Assembly (NCBI GenBank): GCA_003492055.1
Contig: DMZE01000192.1
Coordinates: forward strand, 1-5,097
Source of the DNA: Cellvibrionales bacterium
GTDB lineage: Bacteria; Pseudomonadota; Gammaproteobacteria; Pseudomonadales; UBA7434
DNA length: 5,097 nucleotides
Reading direction: 5' to 3'
Shown here: in pieces, positions 1 through 5,097 of the stretch
How the letters are laid out: each line of letters begins with the position of its first letter
Numbering within the stretch: the stretch's first letter is position 1
Program-made: the position numbers and the translations under genes
The notes under the pieces: model-generated
What the model saw: only the letters and a program-made list of their open reading frames with translations
What the model was told of the DNA's origin: nothing
The model's database searches: none

Positions 1-624
1 TTCCTTAACCCAGCATTAACCGGTCGTGCTTTTCTTTACTTTGCTTACCCCGCATTTATGTCGGGTGATGCAGTTTGGACAGCGGTCGATGGTTATTCTG
101 GCGCAACTTCATTATCGATTGCTTATTCTGATGGTGTTCAAGCCTTAGAAGGCCAAATTGGTTGGATGAATGCCTTTGTTGGTAACGTTCATGGTTCTGT
201 CGGCGAAACCTCGGTTATCGCCATTGGTATCGGCATGGTGATACTGTTAGCTACTGGCATAGCCTCATGGCGCATTATGCTAGGCACGCTTATTGGCATG
301 ATCTCGTTATCGACGCTGTTTAATTGGATTGGTAGTGACAGCAACTTAATGTTTGCTCTACCTTGGTACTGGCACCTAGTGGTTGGCGGCTTTATGTTTG
401 GCCTTGTCTTTATGACGACTGACCCAGTTTCCGCATCTATGACAGATACTGGCCGTTTATGGTATGGCGTTTTGATTGGTGTAATGACCGTATTGATTCG
501 TGTAGTTAATCCGGCATTCCCCGAAGGCATTATGTTAGCGATTTTATTCTCTAACCTTTTTGCACCATTAATCGACCATATCGTTGTACGTGCAAATGTA
601 AATAGGAGGTTGGCTCGTGGCTAG
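1..624 (+). CDS. nqrB: Na+-translocating NADH:quinone oxidoreductase subunit B, C-terminal half (5' end outside window)
   Basis: NqrB is the large inner-membrane subunit of Na+-NQR. It carries one covalent FMN, takes part in riboflavin and quinone binding, and forms part of the Na+ path. The frame is open from base 1, so the ATG at 58 is an internal Met and not the start. The 207 codons present match roughly the second half of a family of about 415 residues. The flavinylation motif DGYSGAT lies at window residues 30-36, and its Thr36 (codon 106-108) corresponds to Thr236 of V. cholerae NqrB. About five membrane helices follow (roughly residues 71-90, 92-107, 120-138, 153-169 and 175-191), with the conserved TTDPVSA stretch after the third. 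Asp192 near the end of the last helix sits about where V. cholerae has Asp397, implicated in Na+ handling; that alignment is by position from memory. A basic tail (NRRLARG) ends the protein. The TAG stop lies inside nqrC, so the two genes are translationally linked. Confidence 0.97.
   Translation, partial: FLNPALTGRAFLYFAYPAFMSGDAVWTAVDGYSGATSLSIAYSDGVQALEGQIGWMNAFVGNVHGSVGETSVIAIGIGMVILLATGIASWRIMLGTLIGMISLSTLFNWIGSDSNLMFALPWYWHLVVGGFMFGLVFMTTDPVSASMTDTGRLWYGVLIGVMTVLIRVVNPAFPEGIMLAILFSNLFAPLIDHIVVRANVNRRLARG
604..610 (+). promoter_or_regulatory. Strong Shine-Dalgarno site of nqrC, inside the nqrB 3' end
   Basis: The sequence AGGAGGT lies 6 nt before a GTG at 617. This full-strength site decides the nqrC start: it supports the GTG over the first ATG in frame, which falls at codon 35, beyond the membrane anchor. 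The site is within nqrB coding sequence, so nqrC translation is probably coupled to nqrB. Confidence 0.9.
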
Positions 625-1387
625 TCAAGATAGTATTCAAAAAACCTTAACGGTCGCATTATTACTGTGCTTTGTCTGCTCAGTGATTGTATCGGCTGCG
701 GCCGTTATATTGCGTCCAATGCAAGAGCAAAATAAAGATCTCGATAAAAAGAAGAACATTCTTTTAGCTGCAGGCCTTTATCAAGAAAGTGTTTCTGTTG
801 AAGAGCAATTTTCAGCCATTCAAACTCGCATTGTTGATTTATCAACAGGTTTGTTCGTCGATGTTGAAGATGCTAATGCTTTTGATCAGCGTAAAGCAGC
901 GAAAGACCCTGCAACGTCACAGGCTTTAGATGGCAGCGTTGATATTGCCAAAATCTCTCGTCGAGAGAACCAAGCGGTGGTCTATATCGTAGAATCAGAT
1001 AGTGAGTTTGATAAGATTATTTTACCCGTCCATGGTTATGGGCTCTGGTCTACTCTATATGGCTTTGTAGCTTTAGAAAGTGATCTAAATACGATAGCGG
1101 GTTTAGGCTTTTATGATCACGGTGAAACGCCGGGCCTAGGCGGTGAGATAGATAACCCACGCTGGAAAGCTTTTTGGCCTGGCAAACAGGTCTATAAAGA
1201 TGGTGCAGTTGCCATTGAAGTGATTAAAGGCTCAGTAATGTCTGGCTCAGCGAATGCTAGTTATCAAGTAGATGGTTTATCGGGTGCGACTTTAACCAGT
1301 CGTGGTGTATCCAATTTGTTGTCCTTTTGGATGGGTGAGAATGGTTTTCAAACATTCTTGAGTAACCTTAAATCCGGTAGTGCTTAA
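617..1387 (+). CDS. nqrC: Na+-NQR subunit C, covalent-FMN protein, GTG start
   Basis: NqrC is a membrane-anchored subunit whose periplasmic domain carries a covalent FMN. It relays electrons between the NqrD/NqrE Fe-S site and NqrB. The 256 residues match the usual length of about 257. One N-terminal membrane helix spans about residues 10-32 and is followed by a charged periplasmic stretch (about 36-46). The FMN-binding domain has [15 protein letters not shown] (140-154), the [11 protein letters not shown] loop (168-178) and the flavinylation motif [12 protein letters not shown] (219-230). Thr225 is the FMN acceptor and carries the same number as in V. cholerae NqrC. The start is GTG at 617 because a full AGGAGGT precedes it by 6 nt and the membrane anchor would be lost from any later Met. 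It overlaps nqrB by 8 nt. Nothing looks damaged, and the identity is very secure. Confidence 0.98.
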   Translation: MASQDSIQKTLTVALLLCFVCSVIVSAAAVILRPMQEQNKDLDKKKNILLAAGLYQESVSVEEQFSAIQTRIVDLSTGLFVDVEDANAFDQRKAAKDPATSQALDGSVDIAKISRRENQAVVYIVESDSEFDKIILPVHGYGLWSTLYGFVALESDLNTIAGLGFYDHGETPGLGGEIDNPRWKAFWPGKQVYKDGAVAIEVIKGSVMSGSANASYQVDGLSGATLTSRGVSNLLSFWMGENGFQTFLSNLKSGSA

Positions 1388-1400
1388 GCTCAATTAAGCA
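1381..1400 (+). other. Stem-loop over the nqrC stop codon
   Basis: TGCTTAA at 1381-1387 and its exact reverse complement TTAAGCA at 1394-1400 form a 7-bp stem around a 6-nt loop. The nqrC stop TAA is the inner part of the left arm. The stem is AT-rich and no T-run follows directly, so it does not look like a rho-independent terminator. A role in RNA processing or stability is possible but unproven. Confidence 0.5.
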
Positions 1401-1409
1401 GCCTATTTA

Positions 1410-1430
1410 TTTGCTAAAGAGAGTAGCAGA
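1410..1430 (+). other. Small inverted repeat just upstream of nqrD, touching its ribosome binding site
   Basis: TGCTA at 1412-1416 pairs with TAGCA at 1424-1428. It can be extended to 7 bp (1410-1416 with 1424-1430) with one G-U pair, around a 7-nt loop. Its right arm overlaps the weak nqrD Shine-Dalgarno region. It could modulate nqrD translation, but a stem this short also occurs by chance. Confidence 0.3.
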
Positions 1431-1434
1431 GAGA
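1428..1434 (+). promoter_or_regulatory. Weak ribosome binding site of nqrD
   Basis: AGAGAGA ends 5 nt before the ATG at 1440. It is a poor match to AGGAGG compared with the strong sites before nqrC, nqrE and nqrF. nqrD is also the only nqr gene here with a long (52-nt) untranslated gap before it. No better start exists nearby. Confidence 0.5.
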
Positions 1435-1439
1435 ATTTT

Positions 1440-2102
1440 ATGAGTGATACAAAAAAGATTTTAATTACGCCAATTTTCGACGACAACCCAATTGCATTAC
1501 AGATTCTGGGTATTTGTTCGGCGTTGGCGGTTACCACCGGTTTAGAGACAACCCTTGTAATGTGCTTAGCATTAACAGCGGTAACAGCTTTCTCTAATGT
1601 GTTTGTTTCATTGGTGCGTAACCATGTGCCAAGCAGCATACGTATTATTGTACAGATGATCATCATTGCCTCATTGGTTATTGTGGTCGATCAAATACTC
1701 AAAGCCGTTGCCTATGATGTTAGTAAGCAATTATCAGTTTTTGTTGGTTTAATTATCACTAACTGTATTGTTATGGGACGTGCAGAAGCGTTTGCGATGA
1801 AAAACCCACCATGGCCCAGCTTTTTAGATGGCGTTGGTAATGGCTTAGGTTATAGCGTAGTGCTTTTATTTGTTGCCTTTTTTAGAGAGATATTAGGTGC
1901 GGGTAAATTATTTGGTGTTGAGCTTCTTGCTCTATCGACAGAAGGCGGCTGGTATATTCCTAATGGAATGATGTTATTGCCACCGAGTGCATTTTTTATT
2001 ATTGGCTTCTTTATTTGGATTTTACGTGCCAATAAAAAAGAACAGATTGAAGCTGAAGAATTTAAGATTTGCAAAAACTCTACACTACGGGAGGCTTTGT
2101 AA
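1440..2102 (+). CDS. nqrD: Na+-NQR subunit D, integral membrane Fe-S subunit
   Basis: NqrD is a polytopic inner-membrane protein of the NqrDE/RnfAE family. With NqrE, related to it and inserted in the opposite orientation, it holds an intramembrane Fe-S centre that carries electrons across the membrane. The 220 residues include hydrophobic segments at about 20-36, 38-58, 68-88, 98-113, 136-150 and 180-196. The two half-site cysteines are Cys26 in [11 protein letters not shown] and Cys109 in [14 protein letters not shown], equivalent to Cys29 and Cys112 of V. cholerae. Other recognisable blocks are [17 protein letters not shown] (57-73), [10 protein letters not shown] (130-139), FFRE (147-150) and [18 protein letters not shown] (169-186). 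The protein is about 10 residues longer than usual. After the normal end (KKEQIEAEE) it continues with the unfamiliar tail [13 protein letters not shown] (208-220), which includes an extra Cys211. Its stop shares one base with the nqrE start. Confidence 0.97.
   Translation: MSDTKKILITPIFDDNPIALQILGICSALAVTTGLETTLVMCLALTAVTAFSNVFVSLVRNHVPSSIRIIVQMIIIASLVIVVDQILKAVAYDVSKQLSVFVGLIITNCIVMGRAEAFAMKNPPWPSFLDGVGNGLGYSVVLLFVAFFREILGAGKLFGVELLALSTEGGWYIPNGMMLLPPSAFFIIGFFIWILRANKKEQIEAEEFKICKNSTLREAL
2089..2094 (+). promoter_or_regulatory. Ribosome binding site of nqrE, inside the nqrD 3' end
   Basis: GGGAGG lies 7 nt before the ATG at 2102 and fixes the nqrE start there. A longer reading from a TTG at 2069 would add 11 residues with no family support. 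The site falls in the last codons of nqrD, and the stop and start overlap as TAATG, the usual arrangement for termination-reinitiation coupling. This suits two subunits needed one to one. Confidence 0.88.
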
Positions 2103-2710
2103 TGGAGCATTATTTAAGTTTATTTGTACGAGCCATCTTTATAGAAAATATGGCATTAGCCTTTTTCTTAGGTATGTGTACGTTTCTGGCTATATCGAAA
2201 AAGATTGAAGCCGCCATAGGATTAAGTATTGCTGTAGTGGTTGTATTAACCATTACAACACCACTGAATAATCTTATTTACCATAATTTATTAGCCGACG
2301 GTGCGCTTTCATGGGCCGGTTTACCTGATGTGAATTTAAGCTTTTTAGGCTTTCTAAGTTATATCGGTGTTATTGCTGCCAGTGTTCAAATACTGGAAAT
2401 GTTTTTGGATAAGTATGTGCCTGCGCTTTATAACGCATTAGGTGTGTTCCTTCCGCTCATTACCGTTAACTGCGCTATTTTGGGTGCTTCGTTATTTATG
2501 GTAGAGCGTGATTACAACTTTACTGAAAGTGCCGTGTTTGGCGCGGGAGCCGGTATTGGTTGGGGTTTGGCCATAGTTGCGCTTGCAGGTATTCGTGAAA
2601 AGCTTAAGTACAGTGATGTACCTGAAGGCTTACGCGGTTTAGGCATTACCTTTATTACTGTTGGTTTAATGTCTCTTGGTTTTATGTCTTTTGGTGGTAT
2701 CGACCTGTAA
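2102..2710 (+). CDS. nqrE: Na+-NQR subunit E, integral membrane Fe-S subunit
   Basis: NqrE is the partner of NqrD and supplies the other two cysteines of the intramembrane Fe-S site. The start at 2102 gives 202 residues beginning [20 protein letters not shown], the standard family N-terminus. Cys26 ([10 protein letters not shown]) and Cys124 ([11 protein letters not shown]) are the expected ligands, matching Cys26 and Cys120 in V. cholerae. Hydrophobic segments lie at about 11-31, 38-53, 80-101, 113-133, 144-163 and 180-197. Conserved blocks are [20 protein letters not shown] (95-114), [21 protein letters not shown] (134-154), [20 protein letters not shown] (160-179) and [10 protein letters not shown] at the end. 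The protein is about 4 residues longer than V. cholerae NqrE. The extra residues lie in the loop around 61-80, between the second and third helices, and not at a catalytic site. The 1-nt overlap with nqrD suggests coupled synthesis. Confidence 0.97.
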   Translation: MEHYLSLFVRAIFIENMALAFFLGMCTFLAISKKIEAAIGLSIAVVVVLTITTPLNNLIYHNLLADGALSWAGLPDVNLSFLGFLSYIGVIAASVQILEMFLDKYVPALYNALGVFLPLITVNCAILGASLFMVERDYNFTESAVFGAGAGIGWGLAIVALAGIREKLKYSDVPEGLRGLGITFITVGLMSLGFMSFGGIDL

Positions 2711-2718
2711 TTCAGGTT
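2702..2718 (+). other. Small stem-loop with the nqrE stop codon in its loop
   Basis: GACCTG at 2702-2707 pairs with CAGGTT at 2713-2718 (5 Watson-Crick pairs plus one G-U) around the 5-nt loop TAATT. The loop holds the nqrE TAA stop. No T-run follows, and the nqrF ribosome binding site starts 4 nt later, so it is not a terminator. Its function is unknown and it could be fortuitous. Confidence 0.35.
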
Positions 2719-2721
2719 ATC

Positions 2722-2727
2722 GAGGAG
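2722..2727 (+). promoter_or_regulatory. Ribosome binding site of nqrF
   Basis: GAGGAG lies 10 nt before the ATG at 2738. The spacing is at the long end of normal. A second ATG at 2742 is closer to optimal spacing but out of frame and meets a stop after four codons, so 2738 is the start. Confidence 0.8.
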
Positions 2728-2737
2728 TTTAGTAAGA

Positions 2738-3958
2738 ATGAATGAAATTACTCTAGGCGTAGGCATGTTTACAGCGATTGTGCTGGCGCTAGTAGCGATT
2801 ATCTTAATTGCGCGCGGGCAATTAGTGAGCACTGGCGACGTTAGTATTAATGTCAACGGCGAAAAAACTATTACTGTGGCTGCCGGTGATAAGCTGCTGC
2901 AAACCTTAGCGGCTAATGATTTGTTCTTAGCGTCTGCTTGTGGCGGTGGTGGTACTTGCGCGCAGTGTAAATGTATTGTTTCAGATGGTGGCGGTTCTAT
3001 ACTGGCCACCGAAGAGCCGCATTTTACCCGCCGTGAAATTCAAGATGGCTATCGCTTATCTTGTCAGGTGCCGGTTAAGCAAGATATGCAAATTGAAATA
3101 CCTGAAGAGGTGTTTGGTGTTAAGCAATGGGAATGTACGGTTGAGTCTAACCCCAACGTTGCAACCTTTATTAAAGAGTTAACATTGCGCCTTCCTGAAG
3201 GTGAGAATGTTAATTTCCGTGCTGGTGGCTATGTGCAGTTAGAGTGCCCACCTCACGAAGTTAAGTACGCTGATTTTGATATTGAAGAGCAATACCGCGG
3301 TGATTGGGAGCGTTTTGGCTTCTTAAACTTAGTCTCTAAAGTTGATGAAACGGTTATCCGTGCGTATTCAATGGCGAACTATCCTGAAGAAGAAGGGATT
3401 GTTAAGTTTAATATTCGTTGTGCTACGCCGCCGCCGAATAACTTAGCGCTAACACCGGGTCAAATGTCGTCTTGGACCTTTGGTTTAAAGCCAGGTGATA
3501 AAGTAAAAGTATACGGTCCTTTCGGTGAGTTTTTTGCCAAAGAGACAAAAGCAGAAATGGTGTTTATTGGTGGTGGTGCAGGTATGGCCCCAATGCGTTC
3601 ACATATTTTTGATCAGCTACGTCGCGTTCACTCTGACCGTAAAATCTCTTTCTGGTATGGCGCTCGCTCAATGCGTGAAGCGTTTTATGTCGACGAATAT
3701 AATACGCTAGAAGCGGAAAACGATAATTTCGATTGGCATTTAGCCTTATCTGATCCATTACCCGAAGATAACTGGGATGGCTTAACAGGCTTTATTCACC
3801 AAGTGTTATTGGATAATTATTTAAAAGATCATCCGGCACCTGAAGATTGTGAATACTATATGTGTGGTCCACCAATGATGAACTCAGCAGTAATTTCTAT
3901 GCTGCTAGACCTCGGTGTTGAGCCTGAAAACATTATGCTTGATGATTTTGGTGGGTAA
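2738..3958 (+). CDS. nqrF: Na+-NQR subunit F, NADH dehydrogenase with 2Fe-2S and FAD
   Basis: NqrF is the electron entry point. It oxidises NADH with FAD on the cytoplasmic side and passes electrons through a ferredoxin-type 2Fe-2S centre toward NqrD/NqrE. The 406 residues match the usual length of about 408. An N-terminal membrane anchor spans about 5-25. The ferredoxin domain (about 33-125) has Cys68, Cys74, Cys77 and Cys109, the C-x5-C-x2-C plus distal Cys pattern, equivalent to Cys70/76/79/111 in V. cholerae. The ferredoxin-NADP reductase-like part (about 130-406) has the FAD motif RAYS (208-211) and the nucleotide-binding glycine motif [11 protein letters not shown] (278-288). It also has FWYGARS (305-311), the CGPPMM motif (376-381) and the family C-terminus DDFGG. 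All expected residues are present. It sits 27 nt after nqrE in the same operon. Confidence 0.98.
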   Translation: MNEITLGVGMFTAIVLALVAIILIARGQLVSTGDVSINVNGEKTITVAAGDKLLQTLAANDLFLASACGGGGTCAQCKCIVSDGGGSILATEEPHFTRREIQDGYRLSCQVPVKQDMQIEIPEEVFGVKQWECTVESNPNVATFIKELTLRLPEGENVNFRAGGYVQLECPPHEVKYADFDIEEQYRGDWERFGFLNLVSKVDETVIRAYSMANYPEEEGIVKFNIRCATPPPNNLALTPGQMSSWTFGLKPGDKVKVYGPFGEFFAKETKAEMVFIGGGAGMAPMRSHIFDQLRRVHSDRKISFWYGARSMREAFYVDEYNTLEAENDNFDWHLALSDPLPEDNWDGLTGFIHQVLLDNYLKDHPAPEDCEYYMCGPPMMNSAVISMLLDLGVEPENIMLDDFGG

Positions 3959-3981
3959 ACTAAAGCTTAGGCTTTGGTTTA
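3956..3981 (+). other. Long stem-loop between nqrF and apbE, beginning at the nqrF stop
   Basis: TAAACTAAAGC at 3956-3966 pairs over its full length with GCTTTGGTTTA at 3971-3981. This gives 11 pairs with a single U-G wobble, closed by a UUAG tetraloop. The left arm begins with the nqrF TAA. What follows is ATTGAAGGAG and not a T-run, so it is not a standard rho-independent terminator on this strand, nor does the opposite strand show one. It sits exactly where the structural genes end and the maturation gene begins. It could protect the upstream nqr message from 3' exonucleases, mark a processing site or lower apbE output. The structure is seen; the role is inference. Confidence 0.65.
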
Positions 3982-3984
3982 ATT

Positions 3985-3991
3985 GAAGGAG
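3985..3991 (+). promoter_or_regulatory. Strong ribosome binding site of apbE, followed by ATT and not ATG
   Basis: GAAGGAG is a strong Shine-Dalgarno sequence starting 3 nt after the hairpin. The codon at ideal distance in the apbE frame (8 nt, position 4000) is ATT. No ATG, GTG or TTG lies within normal reach in that frame. The site therefore points to a non-standard start or to a sequence error. Confidence 0.65.
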
Positions 3992-3999
3992 TCATTCTA

Positions 4000-5097
4000 A
4001 TTACTTTATTTTTATTTAATGATTTTAAGATAAAGTCTCTAACAGCGGCGCTATTATTAGTGTCGCTGTTTTTGTTTGTGGGCTGTGATAATCAATCAGA
4101 GAATGGTGATACCTATCCTACGCATCGTTGGTCTGGCGAAACCATGGGGACGGTTTATCGCATTACCATTGTGGACGATACACTTGAATCAACTGCTTTA
4201 GAAAAGCATATCGAGCTAGCCAAACAGAAAGTGTCAGCTCAGTTAGATGCCATTATTATGTCAATGTCGACCTATGAGGCTGAATCAGAAATATCTGTCT
4301 TTAATCGACTAGCGTCGAATCAATGTTTAGTCGTTTCTCAAGATTTTATTAATGTCCTTGAACTCTCTATTAAAATACACAGTGCGTCTTCAGGGGCTTT
4401 TAATCCTCTGGTAGGCCCCTTAGTTGAGCGCTGGGGCTTTGGTCATTCCAATGCTGCTTTTGTTTATCCTGAGCCTGAAGAAGTGGCTCGCTTACTCGCG
4501 CTAACTGATATATCGAAGTTATATGTAAATACCAATTCAAACTCATTGTGTAAGGCGGCTGATATTGAAGTTGATTTTTCAGCCATTGCCAAAGGCTATG
4601 CGGTAGATCGAGTTGCTGCTGAATTGTCTGGACTCTCTATTAACAATTATTTGGTCGATATTGGCGGAGAAGTTATCGTTAAAGGCCATAACCCGCAAGG
4701 CGATGCTTGGCGGCTAGCTATAGAAAAGCCGGTATTCCGTGCGGGTGAAATCGAGCAGGTGGTTAATTTACAAGATGTAGCCATTGCGACCTCGGGTGAC
4801 TACCGCAATTTTTTTGAATACCAAGGTAAGCGTTATTCGCATACCATTGATGTACGTACCGGTTATCCTGTGCAGCACAATGTAGCCTCTGTGAGTGTTA
4901 TAGCGGATACTGCAGCAGAAGCGGACGCTTGGGCGACAGCGCTGAATGTGATGCCTCTTGAGCAGATAAAACCGCTTGCTAAAGCACACCAGCTTGCGGT
5001 ATTTGTTATTAGCCGCGATAGCGCGGAAGAGAGTGCTAAAGAGAGTGCTGAAGAGAGTGCTGAAGAGAGTGCTGAAGAGAGTGCTAAAGAGAGTGCT
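4000..5097 (+). CDS. apbE: FAD:protein FMN transferase, lipoprotein (3' end outside window; start uncertain, probably ATT)
   Basis: ApbE is a periplasmic, Mg2+-dependent transferase that moves FMN from FAD onto the Thr of the S/T-G-A-T motif. Here its evident targets are NqrB and NqrC encoded just upstream. The frame is open from 3964 to the window end without a stop. Counting from ATT at 4000, a basic then hydrophobic signal (10-28) ends in FVGC with lipoprotein Cys29. The +2 residue is Asp30, the inner-membrane retention signal in E. coli. Family blocks follow in order: ETMGTVYR (47-54), MSTYEAESEISVFN (89-102), SGAFNPLVGPLVERWGFG (131-148), DFSAIAKGYAVDRVA (192-206), LVDIGGEV (218-225), AIATSGDYRNFF (262-272), SHTIDVRTGYPV (280-291) and EADAWATAL (307-315). 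The last holds the Asp309/Thr313 pair of the metal-site region. From residue 339 to 366 (window end) the protein becomes D/E/K-E-S-A repeats, unusual for ApbE. Function is secure; start and C-terminus are not. Confidence 0.93.
   Translation, partial: MTLFLFNDFKIKSLTAALLLVSLFLFVGCDNQSENGDTYPTHRWSGETMGTVYRITIVDDTLESTALEKHIELAKQKVSAQLDAIIMSMSTYEAESEISVFNRLASNQCLVVSQDFINVLELSIKIHSASSGAFNPLVGPLVERWGFGHSNAAFVYPEPEEVARLLALTDISKLYVNTNSNSLCKAADIEVDFSAIAKGYAVDRVAAELSGLSINNYLVDIGGEVIVKGHNPQGDAWRLAIEKPVFRAGEIEQVVNLQDVAIATSGDYRNFFEYQGKRYSHTIDVRTGYPVQHNVASVSVIADTAAEADAWATALNVMPLEQIKPLAKAHQLAVFVISRDSAEESAKESAEESAEESAEESAKESA
5026..5097 (+). repeat. 12-bp in-frame tandem repeat at the apbE 3' end (at least six copies, runs off the window)
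   Basis: The unit GAAGAGAGTGCT is repeated head to tail six times up to the last base of the window. Copies 2 and 6 begin AAA in place of GAA and are otherwise identical. It encodes EESA-KESA-EESA-EESA-EESA-KESA. The twelve bases just before (5014-5025) code RDSA and look like a diverged further copy. Since the unit is a multiple of three, copy number change would lengthen or shorten ApbE without a frameshift. The near-perfect identity suggests recent expansion by slippage. The total copy number cannot be seen here. Confidence 0.97.

Noticed and set aside
58..60. ATG at 58 as the start of a small 188-residue protein
   Set aside because: The frame is open to base 1, and the upstream residues ([19 protein letters not shown]) are typical NqrB sequence. 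This Met is internal to nqrB.
189..530. 113-codon open frame on the minus strand inside nqrB
   Set aside because: It is fully antisense to conserved NqrB helices and the encoded sequence is low-information with no known motif.
2069..2101. TTG at 2069 as an upstream start of nqrE
   Set aside because: The 11 added residues do not resemble NqrE, while the ATG at 2102 has GGGAGG at 7 nt and gives the family N-terminus [10 protein letters not shown].
1850..2110. Open frames antisense to, or in another frame within, the nqrD end and nqrE start
   Set aside because: They overlap conserved nqrD/nqrE coding sequence completely and carry no motif or ribosome binding site.
2512..3009. 165-codon open frame on the minus strand
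   Set aside because: It lies antisense across the conserved nqrE end and nqrF ferredoxin region, has no recognisable domain and no ribosome binding site that I can see. It is a by-product of the codon use of the real genes.
1..3958. Rnf complex instead of Na+-NQR
   Set aside because: Rnf has relatives of NqrB, C, D and E (RnfD, G, A, E) but no NqrF-type subunit fusing a plant-type ferredoxin domain to an FAD/NADH reductase, and the gene order here is that of nqrBCDEF.
3956..3990. Rho-independent terminator after nqrF
   Set aside because: The hairpin is good, but no T-run follows it on either strand and apbE follows closely with its own ribosome binding site.
3983..4012. Possible sigma70 promoter before apbE (TTGAAG, 18 nt, TATTTT)
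   Set aside because: Each box matches only 4 of 6 consensus bases, the region is simply AT-rich, and the -35 overlaps the Shine-Dalgarno site. It is not strong enough to report as a promoter.
4768..4989. 73-codon open frame on the minus strand within apbE
   Set aside because: It is antisense to the conserved SGD, HTIDVRTG and DAWAT blocks of ApbE, with no independent evidence of coding.
5026..5097. CRISPR-like or mobile-element repeat
   Set aside because: The 12-bp units are contiguous without spacers, in frame with apbE, and purely coding low-complexity sequence.

Overview
The window is one co-directional stretch of an operon for the sodium-pumping NADH:quinone oxidoreductase (Na+-NQR), followed by the gene for its flavin transferase. 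All genes are on the + strand, in this order: nqrB (3' half only), nqrC, nqrD, nqrE, nqrF, apbE (3' end cut off by the window). The gene order, the close residue-level match to the Vibrio cholerae complex as I remember it, and the modest GC content (judged by eye as low-to-mid 40s percent) suggest a gammaproteobacterium, probably marine or salt-adapted. I cannot name the genus.

Layout: nqrB ends at 624 and overlaps nqrC (617-1387, GTG start) by 8 nt. A 52-nt gap with two small inverted repeats precedes nqrD (1440-2102). nqrD shares one base with nqrE (2102-2710) in a TAATG stop/start. A 27-nt gap leads to nqrF (2738-3958). A 41-nt gap holding a long perfect-length hairpin and a strong ribosome binding site leads to apbE (about 4000 to beyond 5097). 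nqrA and the operon promoter lie upstream of the window. nqrM, which often follows apbE, would lie downstream.

How the genes work together: NqrF takes electrons from NADH through FAD and a 2Fe-2S centre. They pass the intramembrane Fe-S site between NqrD and NqrE, then the covalent FMN of NqrC, the covalent FMN of NqrB and riboflavin, and finally ubiquinone, with Na+ pumped outward. ApbE attaches FMN to a threonine in NqrB and in NqrC. Both acceptor motifs (DGYSGAT and DGLSGAT) are intact here, as are the four NqrD/NqrE cysteines and the NqrF ferredoxin cysteines.

This is a known system and I see no evidence for a wholly new one. The unusual points are local. apbE has no ATG, GTG or TTG at a sensible place and seems to start at ATT. 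The ApbE C-terminus runs into a 12-bp tandem repeat coding EESA/KESA. Stem-loops sit on the stop codons of nqrC, nqrE and nqrF. NqrD carries a C-terminal tail that runs through the nqrE ribosome binding site. No stretch longer than 300 bases lacks a gene.
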